Of a DNA stretch of 26,688 nucleotides, positions 5,801-14,288 are shown piece after piece (positions within the stretch are counted from its first letter, which is position 1; each line of letters begins with the position of its first letter). The notes beneath the pieces were generated by a model. The model saw only the letters and a program-made list of their open reading frames with translations, was not told the origin of the DNA and did no database searches. The position numbers and the translations under genes are program-made. The stretch is from a virus: IMG/VR virus record IMGVR_UViG_3300042541_000619, positions 1 to 26,688 of that record; one strand, 5' to 3'.

Positions 5801-8497
5801 TTAAATTGAATAAACGCCTAATGTTAATAAATCAAACTGTCCTGTATTTGTAACTCCAGCACCCATACAACGAGAAGCAAAGAAATTCAATCCTTGAGTA
5901 TGTAAAGGTAAGTTTGTGGTAATTGTACCCATTGCACTACTTCCTGTTTCTTTGTTTCTAACGCAATATTTAACTTCTGTACTTGCTGAATCATTGTATA
6001 ATTCAATAGAGTAAACCGTAGTTAAAGCTGCTCCTGCCGTTCTATTTGCTGGAAAATTAACTCCCAAATCAATTTTAGTAGCCGTTCCTGTAGCATCATT
6101 ATAAAATACTTGTAGATTTGTATCAGCAGCATCCGAACCTACTCCAATAATATTAGTTAAAGAAGAAACCAAAACTGAATCAGTATAAGTTAAATCAGTT
6201 GTTTGCCCTGCCATTCCATAAAATTGACGGCATCCACTACCGAACGCAGTATCTGAAATATAAACATCGCAAACGTATTTAAAACCGCCACCTAAATACC
6301 ATAATAAAGCCGAACCTCTTGTTCCTGTATAACGACCAGTTGAAACAACAGAACCATAAAAACCTTTACGAACTTGTTTTGATGCAAAATTTGTTGATGC
6401 AACAGATCTTGCAATTGTCGAACCAGTTGTTGCAATTGTGATACCACCGCTGGTTACTTCAGTAGTTGAGTTATTTGAATAATTTACACCTCTAAATGTT
6501 TCGTGTCCTCTTAATTTAGGTATAAAACCTTCATAATTAGGAATGTTTAAAGTTCCGCTTGAAAAAGTAGCAACACCGCTATAATTATTAGTCGTTAATG
6601 TTATAGGGTCTTGTTTTGCATTAAAATTATTAAATGCAGAACTACTTAAATATCCATCATAATCAGCATCAGCCATCGGGATTGATATTGTTCTATTTGC
6701 GCTTAAATCTCCACCTCCTGTTAATGGACTATCAACAGAAATTGTTCTTGTAGTTGAAACTTTATTTGTTAAAAATGTATCTGTTTCCGCTTTCGTGTAA
6801 TACTCTAAAAATCCGCTCGATGTCGGTGTATAAAGAATGTTTATTTTATCGCCACTTTGCAAAGTATCGCCAATAGTTAAAGTAGTAGTTATAAATGAAT
6901 ATTGAGAACTGTTTAACTCCTGACCATTTACAAAGACTGCATAAATAAAACTTGGCGTTCCTGATAATGTAAAATCCTGAGAACTTGTATAACTAAATTC
7001 TTCACGTGTTAAAGGCGAACCGCCACTTGGAATAACATTTAAAGGTACTGGAATAATACTTCTTACGGGATTTGAACCGCCAAATTGAAAATCATAAGTC
7101 GGACTTGAACCGCTACCCACTTTTGTACCGTAAAATTTAATTACAATTCTATCCGTTGAAACAAAAATTCCGTCATTCCATAATCCACTTGTAAAAAATT
7201 CAGCATAAATAGCCGATGTTATTTGCTGTGTATTACTAGACTGTAATATTAATGTTTCAGTTCCGCCTGAATCTCTTTTATAAACTCTAAAGAAAAATTC
7301 CGCTTGACCTGAACCAGCTGTTTTTCTAATATTACCGATAGTGGTTATATTAAATACACCGGGATTACCAATGATTTGGTTTTCGTCTGTTATCAATCCC
7401 GCTATTAATTGGTCTGTTCCTGTAATTGCTCCTGTACTTACGTCTACTGCTGTGGTATTATAGTCAGGGTCTGTAATTGAAGAAACTAATTTATTATAAC
7501 CGCCAATTCCACTCGCTACCGTTGTAGGATAAACTGTAAGTGTACTTGGTAAATCTTCTAATGATATGAAATGACTTGTACCGTTGTCGCCATCATTTAT
7601 TAAGTCGCTTGTTTTTGTTGGTATGTCTACTGTTGTAGCAATTGTATAACTTCCGACAGCTTTTTGTGGAAATTCTAAATTAACATTATTTGCAGTTAAA
7701 TCATTAGCTTGAATTGTACCCTCAAAATCACCGCTATTTATTCCAAGTTTTCCAGTATTTTCAATAAATGCATAAGCACCCGTAGCATCGCTTTCAGTTG
7801 TTACATTGGTTTTATTTACTATACTATAATCATCGCCTAATTGAACGTTTATAGCGTTTGTTGTTGTGCTGCCTAAATCGGTAACATTTTGCAAATTTTG
7901 CGTTCCAATTACTTGTAATTCCCAAACGGCAGCCGTACTTGTGTTGTCAGTACAAACATATAAATCGCCATCGTCTAAAATCCAACGTGAACCAACTATA
8001 AAGCCTTTACTTGTATCATCTGTAGCTGCAGGAGTTGTTGTAAAATTGTGAGATACTTCTCTTATTGTTGTACCTCCATCGCCCATTACGTAAAGTCTAC
8101 CCGCTTCCCACTTCAACTCGTAACCTACAGAACAAATTTGAGCTATACCGTTTGCCCCTCCATAACCTGCGTCAATTGTGCCTTTTCTAAGTAAAGAGCC
8201 ATTATCTAATATTATAGAATCTCCACTTGAAATAGATATATTTTCGCCATCGGTAGTATTGCCTAATATTAAAGTATCGGCTAAAGTTTGCGAACCTCCA
8301 CCACCACCACTACTTGAAATAATTGGATTTAAAGGATCAGTATCGTCTATAGTTATATTTGTACCCGCAACAACTGAATCTAATTTACTACCGTATAACT
8401 CGGTAAAATTTTGATTTGCTTTTTGTTGCGATAGTCTTAAAGTATCTCCTGTTCCATCGTTAGCGGTCGCTCCTACGTTTATTATTTGTTGACTCAT
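5801..8497 (-). CDS. Tail fibre / receptor-binding protein
   Basis: An 898-residue protein, among the largest here. The N terminus (MSQQIINVGATANDGTGD then LRLSQQKANQNFTELYG) is the characteristic anchor seen in many phage fibre proteins. A glycine linker SSSGGGGGSQ follows near residue 65, then long Thr/Ser/Asn/Gly-rich beta-repeat regions, including DSPLTGGGDLSANRTISIP near residue 600. This last motif is a common tail-fibre repeat. The C-terminal 240 residues look like a distinct globular domain and should bind the host surface. It overlaps the preceding small frame by 38 nt and is followed by three small fibre-operon genes. Confidence 0.82.
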   Translation of the reverse strand: MSQQIINVGATANDGTGDTLRLSQQKANQNFTELYGSKLDSVVAGTNITIDDTDPLNPIISSSGGGGGSQTLADTLILGNTTDGENISISSGDSIILDNGSLLRKGTIDAGYGGANGIAQICSVGYELKWEAGRLYVMGDGGTTIREVSHNFTTTPAATDDTSKGFIVGSRWILDDGDLYVCTDNTSTAAVWELQVIGTQNLQNVTDLGSTTTNAINVQLGDDYSIVNKTNVTTESDATGAYAFIENTGKLGINSGDFEGTIQANDLTANNVNLEFPQKAVGSYTIATTVDIPTKTSDLINDGDNGTSHFISLEDLPSTLTVYPTTVASGIGGYNKLVSSITDPDYNTTAVDVSTGAITGTDQLIAGLITDENQIIGNPGVFNITTIGNIRKTAGSGQAEFFFRVYKRDSGGTETLILQSSNTQQITSAIYAEFFTSGLWNDGIFVSTDRIVIKFYGTKVGSGSSPTYDFQFGGSNPVRSIIPVPLNVIPSGGSPLTREEFSYTSSQDFTLSGTPSFIYAVFVNGQELNSSQYSFITTTLTIGDTLQSGDKINILYTPTSSGFLEYYTKAETDTFLTNKVSTTRTISVDSPLTGGGDLSANRTISIPMADADYDGYLSSSAFNNFNAKQDPITLTTNNYSGVATFSSGTLNIPNYEGFIPKLRGHETFRGVNYSNNSTTEVTSGGITIATTGSTIARSVASTNFASKQVRKGFYGSVVSTGRYTGTRGSALLWYLGGGFKYVCDVYISDTAFGSGCRQFYGMAGQTTDLTYTDSVLVSSLTNIIGVGSDAADTNLQVFYNDATGTATKIDLGVNFPANRTAGAALTTVYSIELYNDSASTEVKYCVRNKETGSSAMGTITTNLPLHTQGLNFFASRCMGAGVTNTGQFDLLTLGVYSI

Positions 8498-8585
8498 TTT
8501 TCTTTAAATAGATTTGTAGTTTCTCAATCGTTTTTTTAGCTTCACGCTCTTTTTTACCAGTATCCGAAGTCAATGTCGTTGTCAT
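8460..8585 (-). CDS. Possible tiny basic protein between connector and fibre
   Basis: A 41-codon frame starting MTTTLTSDTGKKEREAKKTI and ending KRRSDR, strongly basic and helical. It bridges the gap between the connector gene (overlap 32 nt) and the fibre gene (overlap 38 nt), which is how real small genes sit in this genome. An in-frame ATG at 8642 would extend it further into the connector gene. The overlaps could also be chance, so confidence is limited. Confidence 0.4.
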   Translation of the reverse strand: MTTTLTSDTGKKEREAKKTIEKLQIYLKKNESTNNKRRSDR

Positions 8586-9114
8586 TATCGCTTTTGTTTC
8601 GTTTGTTTGTGTAGTCCATACCGTCATAATACCAATTACCAATACTTGACTTTCTTGCAGGTGTTACAGTTCCCGATACATAAGAATAATATTCGGGTAT
8701 TGTATTAACTGCTAACCATTTTTCCATTCTTTGTAAGTACATTTCAGCTTTAGACCTTTGGTTTTCAACTAAAAAATCCACCTCATTTTTTTCTATTGCT
8801 GTTCCGTTGCTTGGTGTATGTTTATATATTCCACCGTTGCTAACGTGGTACGCTCCGATTTTAAGGTATTCTAATGCGCTTTGATGAATTAAAAAAGGTT
8901 TAATATACTTTGTATGTAAAGTCAAATAATTACCCGCCAAATCATCGTTTTCAAAGTCTGTTTTAATCTTCTCATATAAAGTTTCGCCTAAACATTCTTC
9001 TAACTTTGAAATTTGAGCGTCTATAATACAAAACTTGTACCTGTCTACATCAATGTTCCCACCTAATAAAGTGCTTTCTGTTATCTCGTTATCGTTTAAT
9101 AAAATTGTTTCCAT
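8554..9114 (-). CDS. Head-tail connector-like protein (DUF6712-like)
   Basis: A 186-residue mostly helical protein with a segment at about 25-55 (DRYKFCIIDAQISKLEECLG then ETLYEKIKTD) and a Tyr/Trp-rich middle region. It resembles the connector-type proteins that follow the portal gene in Bacteroidetes phages, where a helical adaptor docks beneath the portal. It starts on the last base of the portal gene and so is coupled to it. The C terminus is unusually acidic (NKSDNDNDIDFGYW). Function is inferred from position and helical pattern. Confidence 0.5.
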   Translation of the reverse strand: METILLNDNEITESTLLGGNIDVDRYKFCIIDAQISKLEECLGETLYEKIKTDFENDDLAGNYLTLHTKYIKPFLIHQSALEYLKIGAYHVSNGGIYKHTPSNGTAIEKNEVDFLVENQRSKAEMYLQRMEKWLAVNTIPEYYSYVSGTVTPARKSSIGNWYYDGMDYTNKRNKSDNDNDIDFGYW

Positions 9115-10805
9115 TATTTACGGTAGTTTGGGTCTAATGACCAATAGTTATTGGAAGGCGAAGCTATTTGTGCTACTCTTACGTCGTTTTGCTCGAAGTT
9201 AGCTTCTTTACGCAAAGAAGGGTCTAAAGCATTTAATAATTCTCTTGCTTTTTTAGCCGTTATTTTATCGTTATTCTTTTTAATATAAATGTTTCTCATC
9301 CAAAAGTGCTTACAATTTACCCCACCTTTAAATAAAAATAAGTCGTAAGTATTAGCACCTCTCGGACCTAATCCTTTGTTAACTGCTTTCTTACTTGCTG
9401 AAACTATATCTTCTTTACGATAAATTAATTTAGATTGCACCATTTTACGACAAAATTCTCTTTCAGGATTTATATTACCTGAATAAGAATAACGTATTTT
9501 AAAAATAGAAGTATCTTGTTCGCTATCTTTCATTGGAAAATTAGAAGGAGCGTAAGCTAATTTAAAAGAAGTTTCTGAAATTGGGTCATCGATTCTATAT
9601 TCTCGTGAATCTAATAGTTCCCATTCGTTCTCGTCTAATTCTTCGCCTAATCCTAATAACTCATCCGCTAAAATATCGTCTGTATGTTCGTGTAAATCTT
9701 GCTTTGCTAATTGCGTAGGCTGTTCGCTTGTTGTTTTAGGTCTTAATGGAATAAAATCTAAATCAATATTAAAACCGTTTTGATTTAAAACAAACATTAA
9801 AGCATCTAAAATTACTTCCTGTTTTGGCTGTATAACATTTAACATCAATTCGTCAAATGCCACTTGCATTTCGTCTGCATTATTTCCAAATCCTGTAGCA
9901 TCTTTAATACCAAAAAGAATAGGCGAAGTTACCCTATGCGATAACATTATTTTTTGCATTGCATCAGCAGTTAAAAACTCGTATTGCTTATGCGCATCAC
10001 TTACAGTTAACGCTTCAATAGTAACGCTATTTTCTTTGTTATCGTTATAAGCTAAAACGAATTTACCTGCATTAGTGCTACCTGCTAAATTTTGTCTAAA
10101 TGAATCGAATATAGCTTTCTTTTGTTCTTCTGTTTTGTCAGCTCCATCGTTAAAATTAATAATATGACCAAACGATAAACCGTTTTTAATATGGTTAACA
10201 ACAAAATTAGAGTATTCTTCTTCAAAAACAGCATATGGCATTCCACTCAAGTAAGTCGGATCACTAAAATAAGTTTTGCCTACCTGATAGTCTGAAATTA
10301 TATAAATTGCTGAACCGTTTTTAATTGTATCAAAACCAAAGGCAGGAATTTGAATAGGCTCGTATTTTCTTGGTTGTGAAAAATCTCTTGAATACCAATA
10401 GCTTTTTATATCGCCATTCTCATCCATTTTATTAGGTACAATACAATTTTTTGGCGTGTGCTTAATTTGCATTACATTACCGCCTTTAAAAATTATCTCG
10501 ATACTTGCTTCTCCAAATAATGAATAATCCTGGCAAACGTTCTTTAAATCTTTTTTAGACAGTATTCTTAAAATGTCCGCAAATTGGATAGCCTTTGTGC
10601 TTTTTTGATTTGAAGTTAAACCTTTGCCGTAAATATATTGTGCATAAGCATCTATAATGGCTCTGTTGGTTGCGCTACCGTTATACCTATCAATAATCTC
10701 TTGGTAAAAACTATTTTTATCACCATTTAAAACAAAGTCTTTCGAAGCACTTTCTTTTATTTCAGGTCTTACATAGTTTGCTAATTGTAAAATCTCTATA
10801 CTCAT
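9114..10805 (-). CDS. Portal protein with C-terminal Cys/His extension
   Basis: A 563-residue protein. Residues about 30-350 fit a phage portal: an N-terminal region with NRAIIDAYAQYIYGKGL, and a long helical section containing a GFGNNADEMQ loop near 306 that resembles the portal motif before the stem helix. A linker near 355-430 leads to a separate domain with REFCRKM (C452), IYRKEDI, and GGVNCKHFW (C498, H500). This domain resembles MuF-like or other minor head domains, making it a portal fused to a head accessory domain. It follows the small 87-codon protein with a 4-nt ATGA overlap and precedes the connector gene. Confidence 0.75.
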   Translation of the reverse strand: MSIEILQLANYVRPEIKESASKDFVLNGDKNSFYQEIIDRYNGSATNRAIIDAYAQYIYGKGLTSNQKSTKAIQFADILRILSKKDLKNVCQDYSLFGEASIEIIFKGGNVMQIKHTPKNCIVPNKMDENGDIKSYWYSRDFSQPRKYEPIQIPAFGFDTIKNGSAIYIISDYQVGKTYFSDPTYLSGMPYAVFEEEYSNFVVNHIKNGLSFGHIINFNDGADKTEEQKKAIFDSFRQNLAGSTNAGKFVLAYNDNKENSVTIEALTVSDAHKQYEFLTADAMQKIMLSHRVTSPILFGIKDATGFGNNADEMQVAFDELMLNVIQPKQEVILDALMFVLNQNGFNIDLDFIPLRPKTTSEQPTQLAKQDLHEHTDDILADELLGLGEELDENEWELLDSREYRIDDPISETSFKLAYAPSNFPMKDSEQDTSIFKIRYSYSGNINPEREFCRKMVQSKLIYRKEDIVSASKKAVNKGLGPRGANTYDLFLFKGGVNCKHFWMRNIYIKKNNDKITAKKARELLNALDPSLRKEANFEQNDVRVAQIASPSNNYWSLDPNYRK

Positions 10806-11065
10806 ATGTTTGTAGTTGCGTAAGCTTTACCTCTGTAAAGTAAGTTGTCATTAGTATCATAAACCTCAAACTCAAAATTTTGACCTTCAGAAAAAGTATG
10901 CGTAAAATTAGCGGTTAAATATCCGTTTACATTAGTACAAGTAAGGTTATGAGTTGTTTCGGTTTGTCTTAATTCATTCCTTAAAACCATTGTCGCATTA
11001 CTCACGTATTCACGTGGTATAATTTGTAGTGTGTGCGTTGTATCGGTTGGATCAAATATCTTCAT
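10802..11065 (-). CDS. Small beta-rich virion protein (87 aa)
   Basis: An 87-residue protein starting MKIFDPTDTTHTLQIIPREY and made of alternating beta segments, like a single Ig-type domain. Short proteins with this opening occur beside head or portal genes in Bacteroidetes phages. It overlaps the portal start by 4 nt and begins the transcript after the hairpin terminator at about 11.1 kb. Likely a minor virion protein; exact role unknown. Confidence 0.55.
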   Translation of the reverse strand: MKIFDPTDTTHTLQIIPREYVSNATMVLRNELRQTETTHNLTCTNVNGYLTANFTHTFSEGQNFEFEVYDTNDNLLYRGKAYATTNI

Positions 11066-11070
11066 AACTA

Positions 11071-11106
11071 TTAAACGTTTTTTTTATTGTTTGGTATCAA
11101 ATAAAA
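11071..11106 (-). promoter_or_regulatory. Candidate upstream regulatory motif, copy 1
   Basis: Minus-strand TTGATACCAAACAATAAAA followed by ACGTTTAA, directly upstream of the gene starting at 11065. A closely similar block precedes the gene starting at 14192. It has no good TAnnTTTG box at normal spacing, so it may be a different (phage-specific) promoter or a leader element. This is inference from two copies. Confidence 0.35.
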
Positions 11107-11131
11107 AAGCGTACCGATTAAGATACGCTTT
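11101..11131 (-). terminator. Terminator after the 172-codon structural gene
   Basis: AAAGCGTA and TACGCTTT form a perfect 8-bp stem with a 10-nt loop. On the minus strand the stem runs into TTTTTTATTTG, a good intrinsic terminator. It separates the 172-codon gene from the portal operon. Confidence 0.8.
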
Positions 11132-11157
11132 AAAACAAAAACACTATGAAAAAAATA

Positions 11158-11676
11158 TTATGCAGTAACTACTTGTGCCGAAACTAAAGCTAATAAAGCT
11201 GTTTTGGCTGCACTTGAAAGAAACGGTGCAAAGTTATTATCTCTCGCTTCTAAAGCTAAAGTATATCCGCTCGCTTCTGTACTCATAACTCCTGTAGTTG
11301 CTTCAAGTCCTGAATCAATACCTACAGCTTTTACATTTCCGTTATAATCGTGGATAAAAGCTACTACTCTACCATAAAGTAAAGATTGCAATTCCACTTC
11401 AGTTTCTTTGCCTAATTTAGCTAAATTCAAAGCTAAAGCCTGAACAATTTCAATAGTTCTATTATCGTTGTTTACGGTTGCAGTTTCAATTAATGAATTA
11501 CCCGCACCTTTTACCTCATAACGAAAAACCTCTGTTAATCCAGCAGGTAAAGAAGCAATTTCTTGAGCGGATACCGTATAAGTATCGCCTGTATAAAGTC
11601 CAAAATCTACAAATCTAATTCCCGTTCTCGAATCTTTACACGGTAAAGTCCGACCTTTTAATATATCACAAGCCAT
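11158..11676 (-). CDS. Virion protein, possibly the tail-tube subunit
   Basis: A 172-residue protein beginning MACDILKGRTLPCKDSRTGI. It has a beta-rich core and a GYTLALEARDNNFAPFLSSA segment near the C terminus. The MACD..KGR..PCKD opening is a recurring signature in Bacteroidetes phages. It stands alone between two terminators directly after the major capsid gene, as expected for a highly made single-unit structural protein such as the tail tube. No tail-tube motif is decisive, so head decoration or stabilisation is an alternative. Confidence 0.5.
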   Translation of the reverse strand: MACDILKGRTLPCKDSRTGIRFVDFGLYTGDTYTVSAQEIASLPAGLTEVFRYEVKGAGNSLIETATVNNDNRTIEIVQALALNLAKLGKETEVELQSLLYGRVVAFIHDYNGNVKAVGIDSGLEATTGVMSTEASGYTLALEARDNNFAPFLSSAAKTALLALVSAQVVTA

Positions 11677-11692
11677 ATTTATATATTTTATT

Positions 11693-11720
11693 AAAAACCG
11701 CCCAAATTAATGAGCGGTTT
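11693..11720 (-). terminator. Terminator after the major capsid gene
   Basis: AAACCGC pairs with GCGGTTT (7 bp) around a 12-nt loop. On the minus strand it continues as TTTTTAATAAAA, an intrinsic terminator 11 nt past the capsid stop. Partial read-through would lower expression of downstream genes relative to capsid. Confidence 0.78.
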
Positions 11721-11730
11721 AAGTTATTGA

Positions 11731-12753
11731 CTATCCTACGTAAAGAACGTTGAATTTTTGATTAACAACGTGAGCGGCTAAAGTCATATTGTTTTTAAGG
11801 AACATATCTTCTCTGTTCAAAGCAATCTTGTCTAACTGCATAACATTAACATCTGAAGCTAAATCTGTAGCCCAAATCAAATGAGATTTTAAAGCAGCGA
11901 TCAAAACGTTTTCAGGAAGTGGAACGAATTCTACTTTCAAACCGTTAAAGTAAATATTCTCGTAAGCTGCGTCTGCGTCAAATGGTTTAGTGTAGTCAGT
12001 TGTTACATTGTTTGCTTGAGCAATCATTTGTTTAACTGATTTAGGAGCGTAAATGATTGGTTTTTCAGTACCATTCAAAGCTACAGCAGGAATAGCTGCG
12101 TAAACTTTGTCGAATTCAGCTTTTAAAACAGATGCAGTTAAAGTAGTACCTGCAACCTTTACACGAGTTCCTACTCCTGCAGTAGCTGAAGCGTTAGAGT
12201 CGTTATAAATCATTTTCACTAAAATACCATCTACTTGACTTGTAGTCAAAGCAGCAACTTTAGTTTTTTCAGCAGCACCTACTGAAGTATTAGCAGTTCC
12301 TGCAGTCAAAGCAGCTACAGCCGTTTTAGTTGCTGAAGTAGCACCATTCCAAAATTCATTTTCAAAAGCGTTAGAAATTTGTTTAGCGTATAAACCACCG
12401 ATAACAAGTTGTTCAAATTCGCTTGACATAATTTCCCAAGCACCTGGCTTCATATCTCTTTTAAAACGTGAGAATCTCAAAGTGTTAGGGTCAAACTCTT
12501 GATAAAATTGAACTTTTGTTGGAGTAACCGCTACATCAAAAGCAGTTAAAGAACCTGCTGAAGTTGGAACTCCTGAAGTATAAGCTTGTAAAGTTGCAGT
12601 TGCAGTAGCCTCTGTAAAAATAGTTTCTGCCTTAACATCTTCTTCAAATGTAACTAAAGCTTTTGCAATAGTGTTATTTTCAAATAATAATTCTTCTACG
12701 ATTGGCTCTGCTGCCTTTCCTCTGTAGTTAACTGAATTGTAAGTAATTGCCAT
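11731..12753 (-). CDS. Major capsid protein
   Basis: A 340-residue protein rich in Ala, Thr and Val. It is placed directly after the prohead protease gene (6-nt gap) and before a terminator. The N-terminal helical region is followed by FDVAVTPTKVQFYQEFDPNTL, a pattern seen in major capsid proteins of Bacteroidetes phages. A helical middle (FEQLVIGGLYAKQISNAFEN then EFWNGA) resembles the spine helix of HK97-fold capsids. Length and position fit well. No HK97 motif was tested computationally. Confidence 0.8.
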   Translation of the reverse strand: MAITYNSVNYRGKAAEPIVEELLFENNTIAKALVTFEEDVKAETIFTEATATATLQAYTSGVPTSAGSLTAFDVAVTPTKVQFYQEFDPNTLRFSRFKRDMKPGAWEIMSSEFEQLVIGGLYAKQISNAFENEFWNGATSATKTAVAALTAGTANTSVGAAEKTKVAALTTSQVDGILVKMIYNDSNASATAGVGTRVKVAGTTLTASVLKAEFDKVYAAIPAVALNGTEKPIIYAPKSVKQMIAQANNVTTDYTKPFDADAAYENIYFNGLKVEFVPLPENVLIAALKSHLIWATDLASDVNVMQLDKIALNREDMFLKNNMTLAAHVVNQKFNVLYVG

Positions 12754-12758
12754 AATTT

Positions 12759-13838
12759 TTATTTATTTTTTGTTAGTCTAAATTTTTCTAAAGCTGTCAT
12801 TTCTTCAAATGATTTTTCTTTAGCTGGTTTGTTTTTTGTTAATGAAACGATTTCTTTTTGTTCTTCTAATTTTGCAGTAAAATCAGCTTTCAATTCAGCT
12901 TTCATAGCTTCCAATTGAGTTCCAAATTCTTTTGCTAATTGGTAAAAAATTTCTTGCGTGTGTTTTTCACTTTTTACACCGCTTGGAGTTTCTTTTTCCA
13001 TTTCAGCAGGAAGTTCTTCTTCAGCTTCTTCAGCTTTTGCTTCTGACAATTCAGAAACTAAACCACCTGCAACGGTTAAAGTCATACCATTTTCAAGGAT
13101 GTACTCACCGTCAGGTAATGGCATAATATCTCCGTTCTCATTTTGGATAGTTAGCGGCATTCCTACTGCTAAAGTATCGCCCTCAAAGTCAATCGTCAAA
13201 GATTGGTCTTGAGTCATAACGCTACCAAGTACAATTTCTTCTTTCTTAATTAGAGAGGCGAAACCATCCTTTATAGCGGACAAAATTAAATCTACATTCA
13301 TATTCTCGGTTTTTAAATTAATACGTTCTAAATCAAAGAATCCATCTATGCTAAATCCTTTTACTTTGCCTGTCTTTACAAAGTCATTCCAAATCTCATC
13401 GTTATTTACTTTCATTGAAGCGAACCAAGTTCCAACTGGCTCGTTCATTCCGTATTTAACAGACTTATCGTTTACCTCATCTTCTTTGATCCAAGATTCA
13501 ACAAAAGTAACATCCTTAAGTTTTTGTTTCTCATCGTGTTCTAAAGTAGAAGCGTTTTGATAACCTTGTTCAAAAAAGTTTTCCATTGATAAACGAATAG
13601 TTTCAGCAGGAAAAACGATGTTAAACTCTTTACCGTTTTGGTTACGGTAAATTGGTTTATTTGGAATTAATACCGCACCTAAAAGAATCCTTTTTTCATT
13701 GTCAATAGCTTTTAATTGAATTTCCTTTTGTTCGCTTAATGCTATAAAATTAGATTCCATTGCAGGACTTTCAACTAATGAAATACCGAATACTCCTTCG
13801 GTTTCTTCTTTTTTAAATATTACGGTGTAAGTTTCCAT
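12759..13838 (-). CDS. Prohead protease (XkdF-like) fused to scaffold-like tail
   Basis: A 359-residue protein. Residues 1-170 resemble the XkdF-type prohead serine protease: an opening with ISLVESPAMESNFIAL, a candidate histidine H101 in ASTLEHDEK, and a candidate serine S163 in VKGFSIDGFF. The remainder is acidic and coiled-coil-like (SEAKAEEAEEELPAEMEKE and a Lys/Glu-rich stretch near 300-345), resembling an internal scaffold. A protease-scaffold fusion next to the capsid gene suits prohead assembly and maturation. It starts directly after the 117-codon gene. Confidence 0.72.
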   Translation of the reverse strand: METYTVIFKKEETEGVFGISLVESPAMESNFIALSEQKEIQLKAIDNEKRILLGAVLIPNKPIYRNQNGKEFNIVFPAETIRLSMENFFEQGYQNASTLEHDEKQKLKDVTFVESWIKEDEVNDKSVKYGMNEPVGTWFASMKVNNDEIWNDFVKTGKVKGFSIDGFFDLERINLKTENMNVDLILSAIKDGFASLIKKEEIVLGSVMTQDQSLTIDFEGDTLAVGMPLTIQNENGDIMPLPDGEYILENGMTLTVAGGLVSELSEAKAEEAEEELPAEMEKETPSGVKSEKHTQEIFYQLAKEFGTQLEAMKAELKADFTAKLEEQKEIVSLTKNKPAKEKSFEEMTALEKFRLTKNK

Positions 13839-14192
13839 TTATTGAAAAGTACTTGGTTCTTTAAAAGAGCTAATAGTATCGAAAATTTCTTTAGCTGTAT
13901 TTTGATTTTGTTTTAAAGCTGAATATCCGTTAATTGATTTAGGGTCAATTCCTAATTCTTTAGAAGATTTATCTACTTTATCTAGTAGTCCAAAAATAGG
14001 AGAAGTAGCTTTGTCTAAATTATTATAATTTAAAATCATTTTTTTGTATGGTGTGCTTGCTTTAGATAAATAATCTTGGTATTCTTTCCAAGAAGAATCA
14101 GCACTTTTTAAAGCTGTAACCATAGAATCATTAGCTTTTGCTAAATCATCAATCAAAGCCAACTCAAATTTAATCCCTTTAATACTTCCCAT
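13839..14192 (-). CDS. Hypothetical helical structural protein (117 aa)
   Basis: A 117-residue helical protein (MGSIKGIKFELALIDDLAKA at the N terminus, ending SSFKEPSTFQ), without recognised motifs, Cys residues or membrane span. It opens the head-gene transcript immediately before the protease gene with no intergenic base. It may be a small head or tail assembly factor. Its upstream region shares a motif with the region before the 87-codon gene. Confidence 0.5.
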   Translation of the reverse strand: MGSIKGIKFELALIDDLAKANDSMVTALKSADSSWKEYQDYLSKASTPYKKMILNYNNLDKATSPIFGLLDKVDKSSKELGIDPKSINGYSALKQNQNTAKEIFDTISSFKEPSTFQ

Positions 14193-14211
14193 AATTACTT
14201 TTATTTAATTG

Positions 14212-14250
14212 TTTAACGAAATTTATTTTTTTTGGTATCAATAAGTAAAA
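14212..14250 (-). promoter_or_regulatory. Candidate upstream regulatory motif, copy 2
   Basis: Minus-strand TTGATACCAAAAAAAATAAA and then CGTTAAA, upstream of the gene starting at 14192. It matches the block at about 11071-11106 (see that entry). It may be the start point for the head-gene transcript, which is cut off from the tail transcript by the terminator at about 14.75 kb. It overlaps the -33 region of the oppositely oriented moron promoter. Confidence 0.35.
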
Positions 14251-14265
14251 TTTATATTATATTTG
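14231..14265 (+). promoter_or_regulatory. Plus-strand promoter of the two-gene cassette
   Basis: TTTG, 23 nt, TATATTTG on the plus strand, consistent with the wide end of Bacteroidetes promoter spacing. The -7 box ends 23 nt before the ATG of the first cassette gene. It drives transcription opposite to all neighbouring genes. Confidence 0.65.
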
Positions 14266-14288
14266 TTTAAACAAAACAAGCAAAAAAA

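Noticed and set aside
8586-8642. Longer version of the tiny gene between connector and fibre, starting at 8642
   Set aside because: It would overlap the connector gene by 89 nt with no supporting start signal; the internal ATG at 8585 is more economical.
11146-11187. Plus-strand ATG with the A-rich leader AACAAAAACACT, resembling the leader of the tiny gene at 1957
   Set aside because: The frame stops after 13 codons and lies over the end of the 172-codon gene; more likely a chance resemblance or a remnant.
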